A DNA stretch of 64,000 nucleotides, taken from NCBI GenBank assembly GCA_013115135.1, contig JABANP010000293.1:1-64000 (forward strand), in the 5' to 3' direction. Under the pieces are notes generated by a model, which searched no databases, was not told the DNA's origin, and worked only from the letters and a program-made list of their open reading frames with translations. Below, in pieces: positions 9,496-20,515 of this stretch; the stretch's first letter is position 1; each line of letters starts with the position of its first letter. This DNA comes from Perkinsus olseni. Lineage: Eukaryota; Perkinsozoa; Perkinsida; Perkinsidae. Made by a program: the position numbers and the translations under genes.

Positions 9496-11084
9496 TTAAA
9501 GCTCAGGAAGCTGACGGTTCAAAGCCTTTGAACCGTCAGCTTCTCCGCTTGCACCAGTCTTAAGCTTCCGACTCAACCCTCGAGTAACTGCCCTTACAGA
9601 AGATATAGTGGTAAATGTAGACCCCGAAAACTTCCTGGTGGCCTGCTCGAATGGAGCAAGAAGATCTTGCAAGGTATCGATTAGCTCCTCATCTGACGGA
9701 GACAAGGCGTTAGCCTTCATGTACAGGCGAAGTTTGTCCGAACCACGACGAGCCAAACATTGCCGCTGATACTTTGCGAACCCCTCCCTATATGTAGAGA
9801 ACCACGATAACAACCTGTGGGTACTATTCCAGCGCACCACCACATCCCTAGGTATGATCCGGAACCCATGACCATCAGGGAGGGACTCTTCCACGGACTG
9901 GTGAAGTAGATCGAACGCGATGTTCGATTGTCTAATGAAGCGGCTATGATTACGGAGCTTCTTCAAGAGGCTCCCAATGCCTTTGGTCGATCTATTTGTA
10001 CTCCGATCCACATCTTCTCCCCAGGCTTCGTCGTAGGAGTCGTCAATATCAGCAGATGCCTCGGACCCGTCGTCGTCGTCGCCAGCGAGGAATTGCTCGT
10101 CTCGGAGCAAGTCTAGTCGTTCCTGCTGTTCACATAGAGGTGCTTCCAACCCTGTTGTTGACGTCAGTGCATTATCGCCTGCGTCCTCCTCTCCGGAATC
10201 ACTGAACTCATCGCTGGTGGAAGCCGTCGCCCAGAAGCCGAGCGAATTGACGATGCTCAGATGTAATTTATGCGCTAAGCAAGTCAAGTGCACGAATCCA
10301 GTCTCCCCCATACCATACTCAGTTCTAAGTAGGTCCATAGCGCGAAAGTTGGAACTGGCGCTATCCGTGGTGATGGACCGTATCTTCCCCAAGCAACCCG
10401 CAGCTTCCAACGAGGTGTATACGCATGATGCAATATTAGCACCGGTATGCCTTCCCTTGAGGTCTACGAAGTCGATTAGGCGTCGTCCGAGGCCTTCGGC
10501 ATCGGAATAGAAGTGAGCTACGATACCAACGAATGAGCTTCGTGAGCTTCGTGAGCTTCGTGACCAAACATCACAAGTGATGCCGATATCTGGGATGCTG
10601 CTCAGCTCATCTGAAGACGAAAAAGTACCAGAAAGTACGACTGATGCTTCTCACCCGTGATGGCCTGACTGTGATGATGGACTTTCTTCTTGATCTCTCG
10701 GGCGAGTGAACGCCGAGAGGGCATCACAAACGATACGCATAAGGACTTCACGAACTTTTGAAATGCACTGTTCTCGACCACGTTCAAGGGAAGACCAGCC
10801 TCCACCACAAGCTCGATAAGGGTTTCGAGGGAGAAAGTTCGCGCTCCTTTTTGTTTCGAAACCCTTTCGAATTCCACCTCGGTCTCAGCTTCCCGAACAG
10901 TGCAGGATTTTTCGTGCGCCCTTACACCACTCAAGCTGCCGCGATTCATTTTGATCTTCTTGAAGCAACGAGGGCACTCTGCCATCGGAACCTCTTCGCC
11001 CTCACCCTCCATGGGATCGACTCTGCGCCACTTCGGGAAATGCTTCTCCAGGCTTGTGGGTCGCTTGCGCGAAGCAGATGACAT
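9496..11084 (-). mobile_element. hAT-family transposase gene, C-terminally truncated
   Basis: Exon 1 (11084-10655) and exon 2 (10610-9496) join in frame across a 44-nt intron (GTGAGAAG...CGTCTTCAG), giving 514 residues. Exon 1 carries a BED zinc finger (Cys37, Cys40, His57, Cys61) and the typical hAT stretch ending MPSRRSL. Exon 2 has the catalytic-domain signatures TCDVWS, TTDSAS, CLAHKLHL and RWNST. An acidic low-complexity insertion follows CLAHKLHL. The C-terminal region with the third acidic residue and the hATC dimerisation motif is absent: the frame ends at TAA inside a perfect 18-bp inverted repeat (9507-9543). Three exact GAGCTTCGT repeats (about 10535-10561) encode RSS repeats. The element is probably inactive. 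Terminal inverted repeats and target-site duplications were not identified. Confidence 0.85.
9507..9543. repeat. Perfect 18-bp inverted repeat, 1-nt centre
   Basis: Arms 9507-9524 and 9526-9543 match at all 18 positions round a single central C. It lies in the last codons of the hAT frame. Confidence 0.95.
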
Positions 11085-12260
11085 GGTTAATGAACGGTTA
11101 AAGCCTTTATGGTGGACTGGCTTAGAATAGCTTCCGACATCGAACTCAACTAGTCACATCAACAATACGAGAGAGTCTCTCGGAGAGACGTTGCGCGCCG
11201 TGCAATGGGGTACTTCAATGAACCTCGCTTCGCCAGCGTGCGATACACGTTCTACGCTTTTACGGTACCGTAACTCGGACCGAGTTACTCGGTACGGTAC
11301 GGCTTTCGAACCCGTAAACGTTCTTATCAATTTACGGACCGTAACCGCAATTTTGCCCATGTATATTCAAAGGACTCTCCCTAAGGTTCGCAAAGGAGGA
11401 TTTTGAAGGCGGTCATGGCCAATTTTGGCGGTTTCATGCGCAAGGAGCTCGAGAATGCTTCCTTGAAAGGAATTTTTGAAATAGGCCCCAGGAGAATTTT
11501 ATTCGCTCGTCTCCTGTACTTGAAGTCACTTTGATTGTATTTTCCAGCACGCTGGGGCCCACGCGTACCTCGAATTTTTCTGTTCAGCATCAGCTTCATA
11601 CTCTCCGTATTACGTAGCTCCCCGTGACTGGACAGAACGCGACAGGGCAATCTGGAAGGAGCCTGTTACTTCTATCGCAAGAACCTCAAACGCTATATGC
11701 AATCGATCAACTTGGCGCATATAGCACATATCATCTGGTACAACAAAGGTGAAGACAGAATCGGCTCAGAAGCACAGCGATTCGAACATTGGATTAATAA
11801 GTTGAGTTACATTGGATTCAAATGTAACCTATCGCGTCACCAATACACATGCCTGTACAGCACGACTAGTACGCATTATTAACACTCTGAGGGAGTTGGC
11901 GCCTCGGGGGAATTTCCCGTAGAAATACGTAACTCTGACCGGGCTCGCGAACGGATCCACTGACAGAAAGAATCATCGAATGATGCAGATGTACATCCAC
12001 CATAAAGGTTCAGCTCTGCTGGCTGCTGGCGAAAAGTTAGGGAAATCAAGAAGGGCGAAAAACAGAAGCTCGATGAAGCGAGGACTATCGGGCGGTCATC
12101 CGCTCAGACGACAGTATTCCTTACACTAGACAACAAAGCGTGTACCGGTCGTGATTCAAACGGAACTGTTGCTCGTTACTTGCTTCACCTGGAGCAACTT
12201 GACGTCGCCAACAAAGTCTATGTCCACCGATATACTTTATGAACGTGTGGAACAGCACCA
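11085..12260. other. Intergenic with palindromes and array flank
   Basis: Contains two odd palindromes (11175-11189; 11270-11288). A block at about 11550-11620 recurs at about 13770-13845 (GGGGCCCACGCGTACCTCG). The 3' flank of the next cysteine-rich gene starts at about 11890. No gene supported. Confidence 0.4.
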
Positions 12261-12464
12261 CTAATACGGGCATCTACAAATGCAGTCCTGAGGGAAACCA
12301 GGGTATTTGACGATACACGTACACTGGGGCTCGCAACCTCCATCACACTCATAAAAATCACAGGGTTCATACGATACTGGTTGACGAAGAGCAGAGCGGT
12401 GCTCAACGCCGTATGATAGGGAGAAGCAGAAGGAGCTGATGAGCAGGAGAGAGAACCGAGCCAT
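12261..12464 (-). CDS. Cysteine-rich prepropeptide (array member 2)
   Basis: A 67-residue single-exon gene. The signal peptide (MARFSLLLISSFCFSLSYG) is followed by a short pro-segment and eight cysteines spaced C-x4-C-x3-C-x3-C-x-C-x10-C-x-C-x-C, ending in Pro-Tyr-stop. The motif EPQCxC is shared by all intact members. The dibasic RR seen in other copies is HRSAL here. An ATG directly before ARFSLLL and the matching start in members 3 and 4 fix the start codon. Four disulfides are likely. It is a secreted peptide of unknown role: defence, host interaction, toxin-like or signalling functions are all possible, and sequence alone does not decide. Confidence 0.8.
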   Translation of the reverse strand: MARFSLLLISSFCFSLSYGVEHRSALRQPVSYEPCDFYECDGGCEPQCTCIVKYPGFPQDCICRCPY

Positions 12465-12493
12465 ATTGAAAAGAACCTGACGGCACCATCTCT

Positions 12494-12538
12494 GATTACT
12501 CTACCACATGACCGGGCACGCGAAGGGCTGCTTTGCAC
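12494..12538 (-). promoter_or_regulatory. Conserved upstream box, array member 2
   Basis: A GATTACTCTACC..CGGGCACGCGAAGGGCTGC block lies 30 nt upstream of the start codon and matches the box at 17182-17226 over about 40 positions with few differences. Confidence 0.45.
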
Positions 12539-14194
12539 TTCGGAAAAGAGGTCAATGACAGCTCCTCTCTATCCTAGATCTTCGAATCCCAGCATCCGTG
12601 AAAATGCGTCTTGCATCAATGTTGTACAGCAGAGATTGAGGAAAGCTCGCTGCATGTCAACGCTACAGACTGTTTCCAACTGTGCACATTGGCAAGAGTC
12701 TAACTAAGCCGGAACCCGCGTTGGACTATAAACTCACACACACATCAGAGATTGGTCACGTCACGATGGGAGTAATGTGCAACTCGATGCTTGCAACCGA
12801 TTCGAGGCGAAGAAGGCGTAGTTCTCGAGTTTGACCTGTTTTCTGTTACAGCACAATCGGCCGCGTCACATTGTCCGAGGCGACTCGCCCGCATGAACCA
12901 GTGCGCCACCTTTACGCGCCGATGACAACTACAGGACGATATTATCATCTTGAGGGTGATGATATCGTGAAGGCTCCACGGATGAGCCGGCGAGTAAGAC
13001 GATAGTATTCCGTTAGCATATAGGACATAAGGCCACATATTGTCAACCGCACCCTCTACTGCGTTGAAACAGACATTGAAAGAGAGAGCATCGGGAGACA
13101 ATGATGCAGACACCCTGCGGCGAGGGCAACTCTTGAAATCCAAACTCCCTGGTTCCCCGTTCCCGGCTTGGCCCGTAATTCGGCCCGGATTACGGGCGAA
13201 GGCGGGGACTCGGGGACTGAATTATTCAGGGCTCCCTCGTGTTGTCTGTTCTATACTGTGCCTTGGACTTTCTACTTTCTTCAGCGGTGTAGCATAGAGA
13301 GCCACTGGGGCGCTAGACGTCCGATCTTATTGCCATAGCGCAACTCCTCCAGGTTGTGAGACTCGAACTCTGCGATAGTTAGGCCGGTTTAGGAGGCTGA
13401 AATATCGGAGACCCCGATAGGAGCTGCTCAATACCGACAGACGAGGTCAAATACCACCACTAGAGAGCCCATCCTCTGCCCTTAATAGTCCTGTGTTTGT
13501 CCGAGGTATTCTTGCATCCACGAGGGCAATTCAAACCGGCTGTACTGTGTAAACGGCATCGATGTACCAAAATGATTCTGGCAAAATCACGGGTTAATGT
13601 GCTGACGGGTAGTGTGAGCCACAGCATGCGAACATGGCCTTGAAATTCGTGGGTCCTACGGATAGAAGTATAATCAGTTTTCCTCTTGGCGGCATAGTGT
13701 GCTACTATAACGAGAATGTTGTACGCGTGTTTTCTGTACTAGACGTTGCATGGAAGTTTCCCAGATTGTATTTACCAGTACGTTGGGGCCCACGCGTACC
13801 TCGTATTATCTGCTCAGCATGAGCTTCGTACTCTCCAATAGAGTTGGCGCCTCGGGGGAATTTCCCGAAGAAATACTCAACTCGAAGCGGGCTCGAGAAT
13901 GGCCCTAATGACAGAGATAATCATCGAATGATACAGGGTATATTCACTAGAGAGTTTCAGCCTGGATGGCCGCTGACGAGAGACTAAAAATTACCATAAA
14001 ATGAAGAGGGCAAAAACAGAGAAAAACGATCACGCAAGGACTATCGGTCAGTCATCGACTCAGGCAACAGTACTGACAACCGGGCGCCTACCGGTCGTGA
14101 TACAACTGAAACTGTTGCTTCTTCTTTGCTTCACCAGGAGCAACTTCCCAACTGCAAAATTGTTGTCCCTAGGCATTCTACGGACAGGCAGGCA
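12539..14194. other. Intergenic with repeats
   Basis: Contains the distal 5' flank of member 2, dispersed repeat copy 2 (13145-13375) with an embedded palindrome (13171-13197), and the 3' flank unit of member 3 (13850-14160). No convincing gene. Confidence 0.4.
13145..13375. repeat. Dispersed repeat, copy 2
   Basis: Shares two ordered blocks with 6260-6655. It includes an inverted repeat of 13-bp arms (12 of 13 match) at 13171-13183 and 13185-13197 round one central C. Confidence 0.45.
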
Positions 14195-14386
14195 CTAAGA
14201 CAGGCATTCACACTGGCATTTCACAGGGAAAACAAAGACGAGTTTGCATGAACACTGGGGCTCGCGACACCCCTCGCAATAATCTGAAGGACAGGTCGCA
14301 TCCGAGAGTGCACGACGATGAGCGGAGAAACCCTTGAAGCCGTACGACAGAGACATGCTGATGAACAGGAGAGAGAAGCGAGCCAT
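14195..14386 (-). CDS. Cysteine-rich prepropeptide (array member 3)
   Basis: A 63-residue gene starting at the ATG homologous to members 2 and 4 (MARFSLLFIS..LSYG); the frame runs 30 nt further upstream but I do not use it. The pro-segment holds AHRRAL, a dibasic site. Eight cysteines follow, with slightly shifted spacing C-x4-C-x2-C-x4-C-x-C-x9-C-x-C-x-C, and EPQCSC is kept. It ends Leu-Ser rather than Pro-Tyr. The conserved upstream box is not recognisable here; instead an AT-rich direct repeat (about 14446-14483) lies upstream, so expression may differ. Confidence 0.78.
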   Translation of the reverse strand: MARFSLLFISMSLSYGFKGFSAHRRALSDATCPSDYCEGCREPQCSCKLVFVFPVKCQCECLS

Positions 14387-14445
14387 ATTGAGAAGGACCT
14401 GAATCATCGAAATCAATACTTAAAGTATTTATGCAACTTTACTTA

Positions 14446-14483
14446 TATTTATGTATAAATATTTATGTATAAATATTTATGTA
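14446..14483. repeat. AT-rich tandem repeat, 16-bp period
   Basis: TATTTATGTATAAA repeats about two and a half times upstream of array member 3, where other members have the conserved box. Confidence 0.7.
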
Positions 14484-15296
14484 TTGATCGAGGTATAAGT
14501 ACTCAATATTTTATCGTTCATTTAGGAATGTTTTACGCTTTTCCTCCTAACTCTGGAACACAGAATCTCTATCTTGCATCAATGCTGTCCATCAGAGATC
14601 GGACACGTCACGATGCACGTGTGGGTTGCGGTACGACGGACAGTACTACATCGGAGGAAAAGCGCGTCAGGCTTTTCCGTAGGTGAAACATCAGTCGGAG
14701 AGTTTTCTCCCTAATATCGCCTGACTCGGGCGCGCGCGTTTCTCATGCGTTTCGGTCTCTGCGTGCTGAGGCCTTGCCTTCCCCGGTGGCTATCATAGAA
14801 CCTCTTGTTGGCTTGAGGTTCAAATTTTTTTATAACCGAGGTCTAGCGAGAGGTAGTTTGGTTCCTCGCGTGTCTGGTGAGCCATGGGCGACCAGTCACG
14901 GGGAACCGACCACCTTGCAGTCGCCCCCGGCCACAGGTCGCGGGTTCGTGTTTCGGGCTTCGTCCTGCGGCCAGCGGCTACTGCCCCCTCCCAAACTCGC
15001 AGATCAGAGGTTTCACCTGTACGACCAGTACTCCGACGCGTTTCAGTCGGACTCTTCTAGAGCAGCAACGAAGCAGCACAGTTTCTCAATCTTCTCCCTT
15101 CAACCCATATTCTTTGCGCGGATACAGATGCGTGCGTGCACCAATAGCTAAGCTAAGCTGGTGTGTCTATGCGTCAAAGGACCGGTTGCAGATAGATGCC
15201 TCGATAGATTTCCTCGAGTTTTCGTGACCGTCTCGTCTACCGCAACCCACATCTCCATTCTGCTAAGGTTTTCGGCTTCAACAGAGTGTTACTCAT

Positions 15297-15425
15297 TATG
15301 CGCCGATCGTCTTGTGCATGCGTGCATAGCTTATTCCCTTCGAGAGACTAAGCTTAGAAGTAGCAAGAAGAAGACTCTACCATCCTTCTCGTCTTGCGTT
15401 GACTATGAGCAACAACGGAGAAGCA
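15297..15425. repeat. Dispersed repeat (pair with 20252-20383)
   Basis: TATGCGCCGATCGTCTTGTG and the following approximately 125 nt, to the AGCAACAACGG phrase, are shared by both copies with a few indels. Confidence 0.7.
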
Positions 15426-15575
15426 ACAACAGAGACAGTTTCCATCGGCTACCTTAGCTTCCAGACCGAAAGCCTGGGACGCAGTGTCGCAGCTCGGCAC
15501 TTCTAGGCTAGATCGTCCAGCGTACCGTCACTTTTCCCGCTCGGCCGCTAAGGCAGGTATGTGGACCATCATTCT

Positions 15576-15636
15576 GGAGAAGATTGTGATTAAGACAAGT
15601 AGGAACTTCCTACTCGTCTTAATCACAATCTTCTCC
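15576..15636. repeat. 30-bp inverted repeat, 1-nt centre
   Basis: Arms 15576-15605 and 15607-15636 match at 29 of 30 positions round a single C. Confidence 0.95.
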
Positions 15637-16062
15637 TACTACTAGGAAGCACGTACTCCTCGATTCACAGCGTGGATAGCGAATTGAGCTTCCATCCAGG
15701 TGATACAGTACTATGGAAGCTAACGGGTTTTCGCAACAATCGAGTATAGATTCGAGCCACGCAAATAAAATTGATCGTCCTGCTATCGAGGGGTTGAACG
15801 TTCACGGTTCCTACTGCCCTCTCCCGTTTCTGCATATCGTTCAGTTATTTCAGCGTCTGTTCACATCACGAGACTCTCTGATACGGCTCGGTATCATCAG
15901 TATTATCCCCTTTGCAACCACGCATTTTTATGCGTCAAGGTGTAACAGGAGCATGTCGTATCGGTACAAGAATGCGATCGTGATCATCTGCCACTATTGC
16001 TCATCTGCATTGCTGAGCAAAGCCGCAAGGCTTGAAAATTCACCGCGCTATTTCTCAGAGAA

Positions 16063-16248
16063 ATGAGAAGTTCTCTGGAGAGTATTGGAGAGGAGAATCG
16101 GGATTTTTTTGACAACGCCAAGGGCATCGACAGACTATTGGACGAGCTGGACAACTGTTTCATCACACTATTTGCGAAAGACCTGAATAGCTCATCACAG
16201 AGTTCATCGCAACTCTGCTCGTTCATCGCCAATGAGTTAAACAAATAG
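16063..16248 (+). CDS. Small ORF, unassigned
   Basis: A 61-residue, acidic, Ser-rich frame (DNAKGIDRLLDELDNCF core) without signal peptide or known motif. A broken copy of its middle part lies at 7985-8056, so it may be part of a mobile or duplicated unit rather than a free gene. Confidence 0.3.
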   Translation: MRSSLESIGEENRDFFDNAKGIDRLLDELDNCFITLFAKDLNSSSQSSSQLCSFIANELNK

Positions 16249-16936
16249 ACGGTGGCGTTGGAGTTCAACACGGATGAGGCCCGATTTGATTCGAGCTTGT
16301 TGCTGACACTCGGCGCTGAGCCCATGAGAGGTTCTCTCGGACAGGACTTCTCCAGATCTCATCCGTCAGAAATGCTGACGGAGACTTGGAGGCAGTGCCT
16401 CCAGTCTGGAAGCTCCAGGTCCAAGCGCGTAGAGACATTCCTCAAACTTGCATGATGCTGCCTCAGCATTATTTACTCGAGGTCTCATGAATGTTATCAA
16501 GTTTGTAATGCCGTGCACGCAGCGTGCCCATGCGTGCCTCTTCGGGCTAGCGTGAGCTTTGCTTCCGCCGAGAGATTGGCATCTCGGGGGAATTCCCCGG
16601 CAAAATACTCAACTCGAAGCGGGCTCGAGAATGGCCCTGCTGACAGAAAAAGTCATCGAATGATACAGACGTATATTCACTGAAAAAGTTCCAGCCTTGC
16701 TGGCTGCTGCCGAGAGAATTGAAAATAGCAATAAAATAGGGAGGGTGAGAAACACAGAGGCCCGAGCGGCCTTTCGGGCAGTCATCTGCGCGGACAACAG
16801 CATCGGCAAGTTGCCGATACGCGGTGATACCGGTGTGGATCCACCGGTCGTGACTCAAATGAACCTGTTAGTTTTTGCTTACTTCACCCGGAGCAATGAC
16901 TGCGGAGATTCTTCATGATTGTGTAGAATAGCACCG

Positions 16937-17140
16937 CTAATACGGGCACTCACACATGCATTCCCCGGGGAAACCCCAGTGAATGAGTTTACACCAACAC
17001 TGGGGATCGCAACCCCCTTCACAATGATAAGAAGCACATTCGATATTCGAAAGTGCACGACGACGAGCAGGGAAGTGCTCAACGCCGTACGACAGGGACA
17101 AGCAGAAGGAGCTCATGAGCAGGAGAGAGAACCGAGCCAT
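16937..17140 (-). CDS. Cysteine-rich prepropeptide (array member 4)
   Basis: A 67-residue gene and the closest relative of member 2. The signal peptide is MARFSLLLMSSFCLSLSYG and the pro-segment carries ARRRAL (multi-basic). Eight cysteines have the identical C-x4-C-x3-C-x3-C-x-C-x10-C-x-C-x-C spacing and the tail ends CPY. Differences from member 2 are concentrated between the cysteines. The conserved upstream box lies 42 nt before the start. Signal peptide plus basic site suggests processing in the secretory pathway by a kexin-like protease (inference). Role unknown. Confidence 0.82.
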   Translation of the reverse strand: MARFSLLLMSSFCLSLSYGVEHFPARRRALSNIECASYHCEGGCDPQCWCKLIHWGFPGECMCECPY

Positions 17141-17181
17141 ATTCGAAGCTCTTGAATAAAAAAACTAGCTTCAATAATTAC

Positions 17182-17226
17182 GATTTTCCTATCAGACGAT
17201 TGGGTGCGCGAAGAGCTGCTTTGCAC
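17182..17226 (-). promoter_or_regulatory. Conserved upstream box, array member 4
   Basis: GATTTTCCTATC..CGATTGGG..GCGCGAAGAGCTGCTTTGCAC matches 12494-12538 in phase, and 9041-9072 for its first part. Confidence 0.45.
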
Positions 17227-18453
17227 CTTGGTATAGGAGTGAGAAGCCCCTTATCATAAGGCGCCTTATGTCTTGTTCCTCGATCATCATTCTACAATGC
17301 AAAATACAGAATCTCCATCTTGCATTGACGTTGGCCATCGGTTAACGCTCACGTCACGGTGTACGTGTGAGTTGTCGTACTAAAGACAGTCTTGTTCTGC
17401 ACCACCAGTACTTCAAAGCCCCTCAATTTGCCACACTCTGAGGCTGACTAGCATCGAAGCAGAAGCAGTGGATCACAGTTCTATCATTAACTCCTTTCGG
17501 CCCACTTGGTTTGTCTCTTTTGTTTCCCGGAAAGAGCGGTGGGTGCGTGCACCAATGGCTAAGCTAAGTTGGTGTGTATGTGTCGCGAACCCGATTGCAG
17601 ATGGATTCTTCGGTAGATTTCCTGGAGGTTCCGCAACGCCTCGGCTACCGCAGCCTACGTATCATCTCCGGCGTGCAAAGGCCTTCTGGGTGGTTTCCAT
17701 CGGCTACTTCAGCGCCGATCGACGACCTGTGACGGAGTGTGCTAAGCTAGAGCTTCTAGCGTATAACCACTGATCTCGCTCGCCTGTCCCAGAAATCACC
17801 TCCGTTAATCGCAAATTGCGATTCTGTAATCCAGGGAACACAATTCCCAGATATAGGAGAGGTTAATCTCAATCTTAACTTAACTTATCTTATCCTATCT
17901 CACATATGAACAGGTCAATGATAGATCACTTAAGCCTAGCAGTAGATGTTGTCACAAAATATTGCGTGGCGAGCGACAGCCGACACGACAACAGATTCGA
18001 AGAAAATCATCGTCCGAACTAATTGCGATTCGCAATTAGTTCGGACGCTCGTGACGCAGCATTTTAATCGCAAAAGATCGGACTCGATGAGCGGATACTG
18101 ACGGAGCCTCAACACGCGGCTCATGCTCCCCGAGCTGGTGAAGGGTCGGCAACAGTCTGTTGCATGTTGAAGACATCAGATGACTCGCGCCAACTGTGCA
18201 GCAGCCCAGTCGTTATGGCAGCCACAACCGATTTTGTTCGCTCGACACCATCGCCGCGCTGGGAGTCCCAGCTCGGAACCGTTGGGAGGCACTCGAGCTC
18301 TCATACGAGTGCTGATCTATCAACATGGCGCGCTCTTCCGACATCCCGAGAATAGATTTCCGTGTGGCATCAGGCGAGATCGAGACGCATCCGTCCCACA
18401 ACGGAAGGAAGATTCATGGTCATGCTACCGTGACAGTGACTCTTCGCTCCCTG
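17227..18453. other. Intergenic
   Basis: Contains the distal flank of member 4 (about 17310-17375), a copy of the 15.1-kb repeat (17548-17640) and an 18-bp perfect inverted repeat (18011-18047). No gene supported. Confidence 0.4.
18011..18047. repeat. Perfect 18-bp inverted repeat, 1-nt centre
   Basis: Arms 18011-18028 and 18030-18047 are perfect reverse complements round one T. Confidence 0.95.
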
Positions 18454-19099
18454 ATGGTCGCTTCACATGCTGTCACACTCGCTGTTGTCTCCGCCACGGC
18501 GATGGCTTTGCGGACTTCCTCGCAGAACAACGGGAAGGTATCACCACTCCGGCATCAATCACTCGAGAGAATCCATACTTGTTTAAGATACTGAGTACCC
18601 CCGAGACCTGCATGGCCACCTATCCAGAGGGTTCTTTGACGGTTTTCGAGCCGAGCATCCCAGAGGGCAAGGCAGTTTCTTGGGACAGCAAAGACAAGAA
18701 AAAAGGCGTCATGTACTGGTAAGTTGCCAATCGCAACAGCTATGGTCAGCTTCCACCTTCTTGTATGATATACCCCTTATCAGGACGAGGGGGGACGAAT
18801 CGATGATGACGTACCGCGATGGTACGCTCCATGGTAGGGTCGAAGGGCGGCCACAAAAGGTCGGAAAGATATTCCACGGGGTCTTCCCGTTCGCACGCTC
18901 AATCAAACGATATTGAACGAGTTCCATTTCGGTATGACTGAAGACCAGTGTGTGTCTCTCATCAATGAGATTGAGAAAAACTACCCAGAAGGCTCCAATG
19001 GGAAAGGGCAACTGGATGAAAACCTTCGTCGAGGATAATATGGCCGCTGCGATGGAGCTGGCTAAAAAACACGGCACCTATGAGGACCTGGCTGCGTAG
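18454..19099 (+). pseudogene. Family B copy 2, frameshifted
   Basis: Exon 1 (18454-18537) encodes a signal-peptide-like start (MVASHAVTLAVVSATAMA). Exon 2 is 18588-18718 and exon 3 starts at 18784. As in the copy at 6940-7576, the second intron splits a Trp codon. Exon 3 shares GRVEG..F..VFPFA, but the frame then breaks near 18905-18912 (one base short, immediate TGA). Homology continues in another frame through EDQCVSLINEIEKNYPEGS and shifts back near 19004, ending GTYEDLAA at the TAG. Two compensating indels suggest a recent pseudogene. Sequencing error is the alternative. Confidence 0.7.
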
Positions 19100-20515
19100 T
19101 TGTCTCCCATGCTCACTGTTGGTGTTTGAGATGATGTTTTGATAATCCGATTGTTATAGGGTTGGAAGTCAGTAAGGGAGGCAACTGCTTTAATGGAGCA
19201 TTGGGGGTGTTGAATTGCAGGAGTGCTCCCCGGATTGAATTTTACGTTTACTAGGCGATTCTGGGAGCCCTCTTGGAGCTCACTGGGGGTCTATTGAACA
19301 GCCAAAGTGTTTCATAGTATGAAATTCATACTGAGTCATGATTCATGAGACTTAATTTGCTGAACCAAGCTGAACCGTAAGTGTTTAAGTACTGAGGGCG
19401 TAGCTTCCTTCGCCACGAATTCTTGACAACTATCGGGAATGCTTCGCGATTACGATACCTCCGAGACGGGGACTGGGAGATGGGGAAAGCGATAGCGGTG
19501 ACGGTGCAACGACGGTGCATGGGTTTAGTGCTTCGACCTAGGATAATGGGGTGTATGAGGAACACCGCGATCACACTAGCGTTCTGGACGTACGAACACG
19601 CACTGTTTGGTGTGAGTTACCTCTCCGCACTCAGTACTCTTGCACGAGCTTACAAGAGTCGTTGTCGAATCGACATTGTCGGTTTCGTCGAAATCGTCAA
19701 TTCGACAATGTCTATTTTCCCGAATATTGTGGTGAACCCAGGCACCCTGTCCTCGCTCAGCTGCCTAATGGCCACTATATCACTCGACGATTAGCCATGC
19801 TGCTCTTGCCACAGTAGAGCTAGAGGGGGTCCAAGTGGGCGAGCCTCTTCCGGGCCTCAACTGCGTCTCGGACTAAAGTTTTCCCACTCGATGTGTGAAA
19901 TTGCTCACGCGTCTCCTTTTTGATCACAAGGACGTGAAGTATGCAGTTGTAATTAAGATCGCCTGTTTAAACAGTGAAGGACGATCGTGAATATTTCTGA
20001 AGCCACAATACTCTTCGAGTCTCGGGCCATCATGTCCGAGAAACTTTCGCCCATGATGGACGAAAATTTCAAGAAGTCTAATTCTCTGTGTTTTTGGCAG
20101 TATGTAACATACTGTATGTCGCATGATTTACCGTCACTGGAACAACGCGGAAAGACAGTCTCGAGGGAGCCTCCTTACTAATACTTCGAGAACCTCAACC
20201 GCTATTTGCTACCATCGAACTTATAGCAAATACAGAAATAAAATCTAAATCTATGCGCCGATCGTCTTGTGCATGCGTGTACAGCTTATTCCCCCCGAGA
20301 GGGTAAGCTTAGAAGAAGAAAATAGAAAACTTTGCACTCCTTCTCGCCTTGCGTTGACTACGAGCAACAACGGAAAAGCAACACATTCGTAGTTGAAATA
20401 AAATATGAACTGAGATATGCTATAGCGACAGCACGATGATAGCTTGCACCTGCCGACAGCAGGCCGCTGTCACGTTGCATTAAAATTTCATGATGAACCT
20501 CTGGAACACCCTGAA
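19100..20515. other. Intergenic
   Basis: Contains a loose inverted repeat (19672-19681 and 19703-19712) and the second copy of the 15.3-kb dispersed repeat (20252-20383). A 64-residue plus-strand frame at 19987 is not supported by anything else. Confidence 0.35.
20252..20383. repeat. Dispersed repeat (pair with 15297-15425)
   Basis: Same start TATGCGCCGATCGTCTTGTG and same end AGCAACAACGG as the copy at 15.3 kb. Confidence 0.7.

Larger units (their letters stand above)
14484..16062. other. Intergenic, repeat-rich
   Basis: Carries the distal flank of member 3 (14570-14640), a block at about 15131-15230 repeated at 17548-17640 (GCGTGCACCAAT..GCTAAGCTAAG..GGTGTGT), a block at 15297-15425 repeated at 20252-20383, and a 30-bp inverted repeat (15576-15636). 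No gene supported. Confidence 0.45.
8430..17380. repeat. Tandem duplication units carrying the cysteine-rich peptide genes
   Basis: Four units share flanks as well as the gene. The 3' flank (at about 8516, 11968, 13918 and 16650) contains ATCATCGAATGATACAG followed about 30 nt on by a CAGCCTTGCTGGCTGCTG-like phrase, and later a CCGGTCGTGAT-like phrase. Three units begin with GCCTCGGGGGAATTTCCCG (about 11897, 13855, 16578). The 5' flank repeats about 130-230 nt upstream of the start codons (about 9137, 12606, 14570, 17310). The hAT element interrupts the array between the first two units. Confidence 0.65.

Noticed and set aside
10602..10700. Frameshift in the hAT gene, suggesting a dead element
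   Set aside because: A 44-nt GT-AG intron restores the frame exactly (ITDELSS), so this junction is splicing, not damage.
8516..17000. CRISPR-like regular repeats in the peptide array
   Set aside because: Repeats are long gene-sized duplications at irregular spacing, in a eukaryotic context with introns; no short direct repeats with unique spacers.
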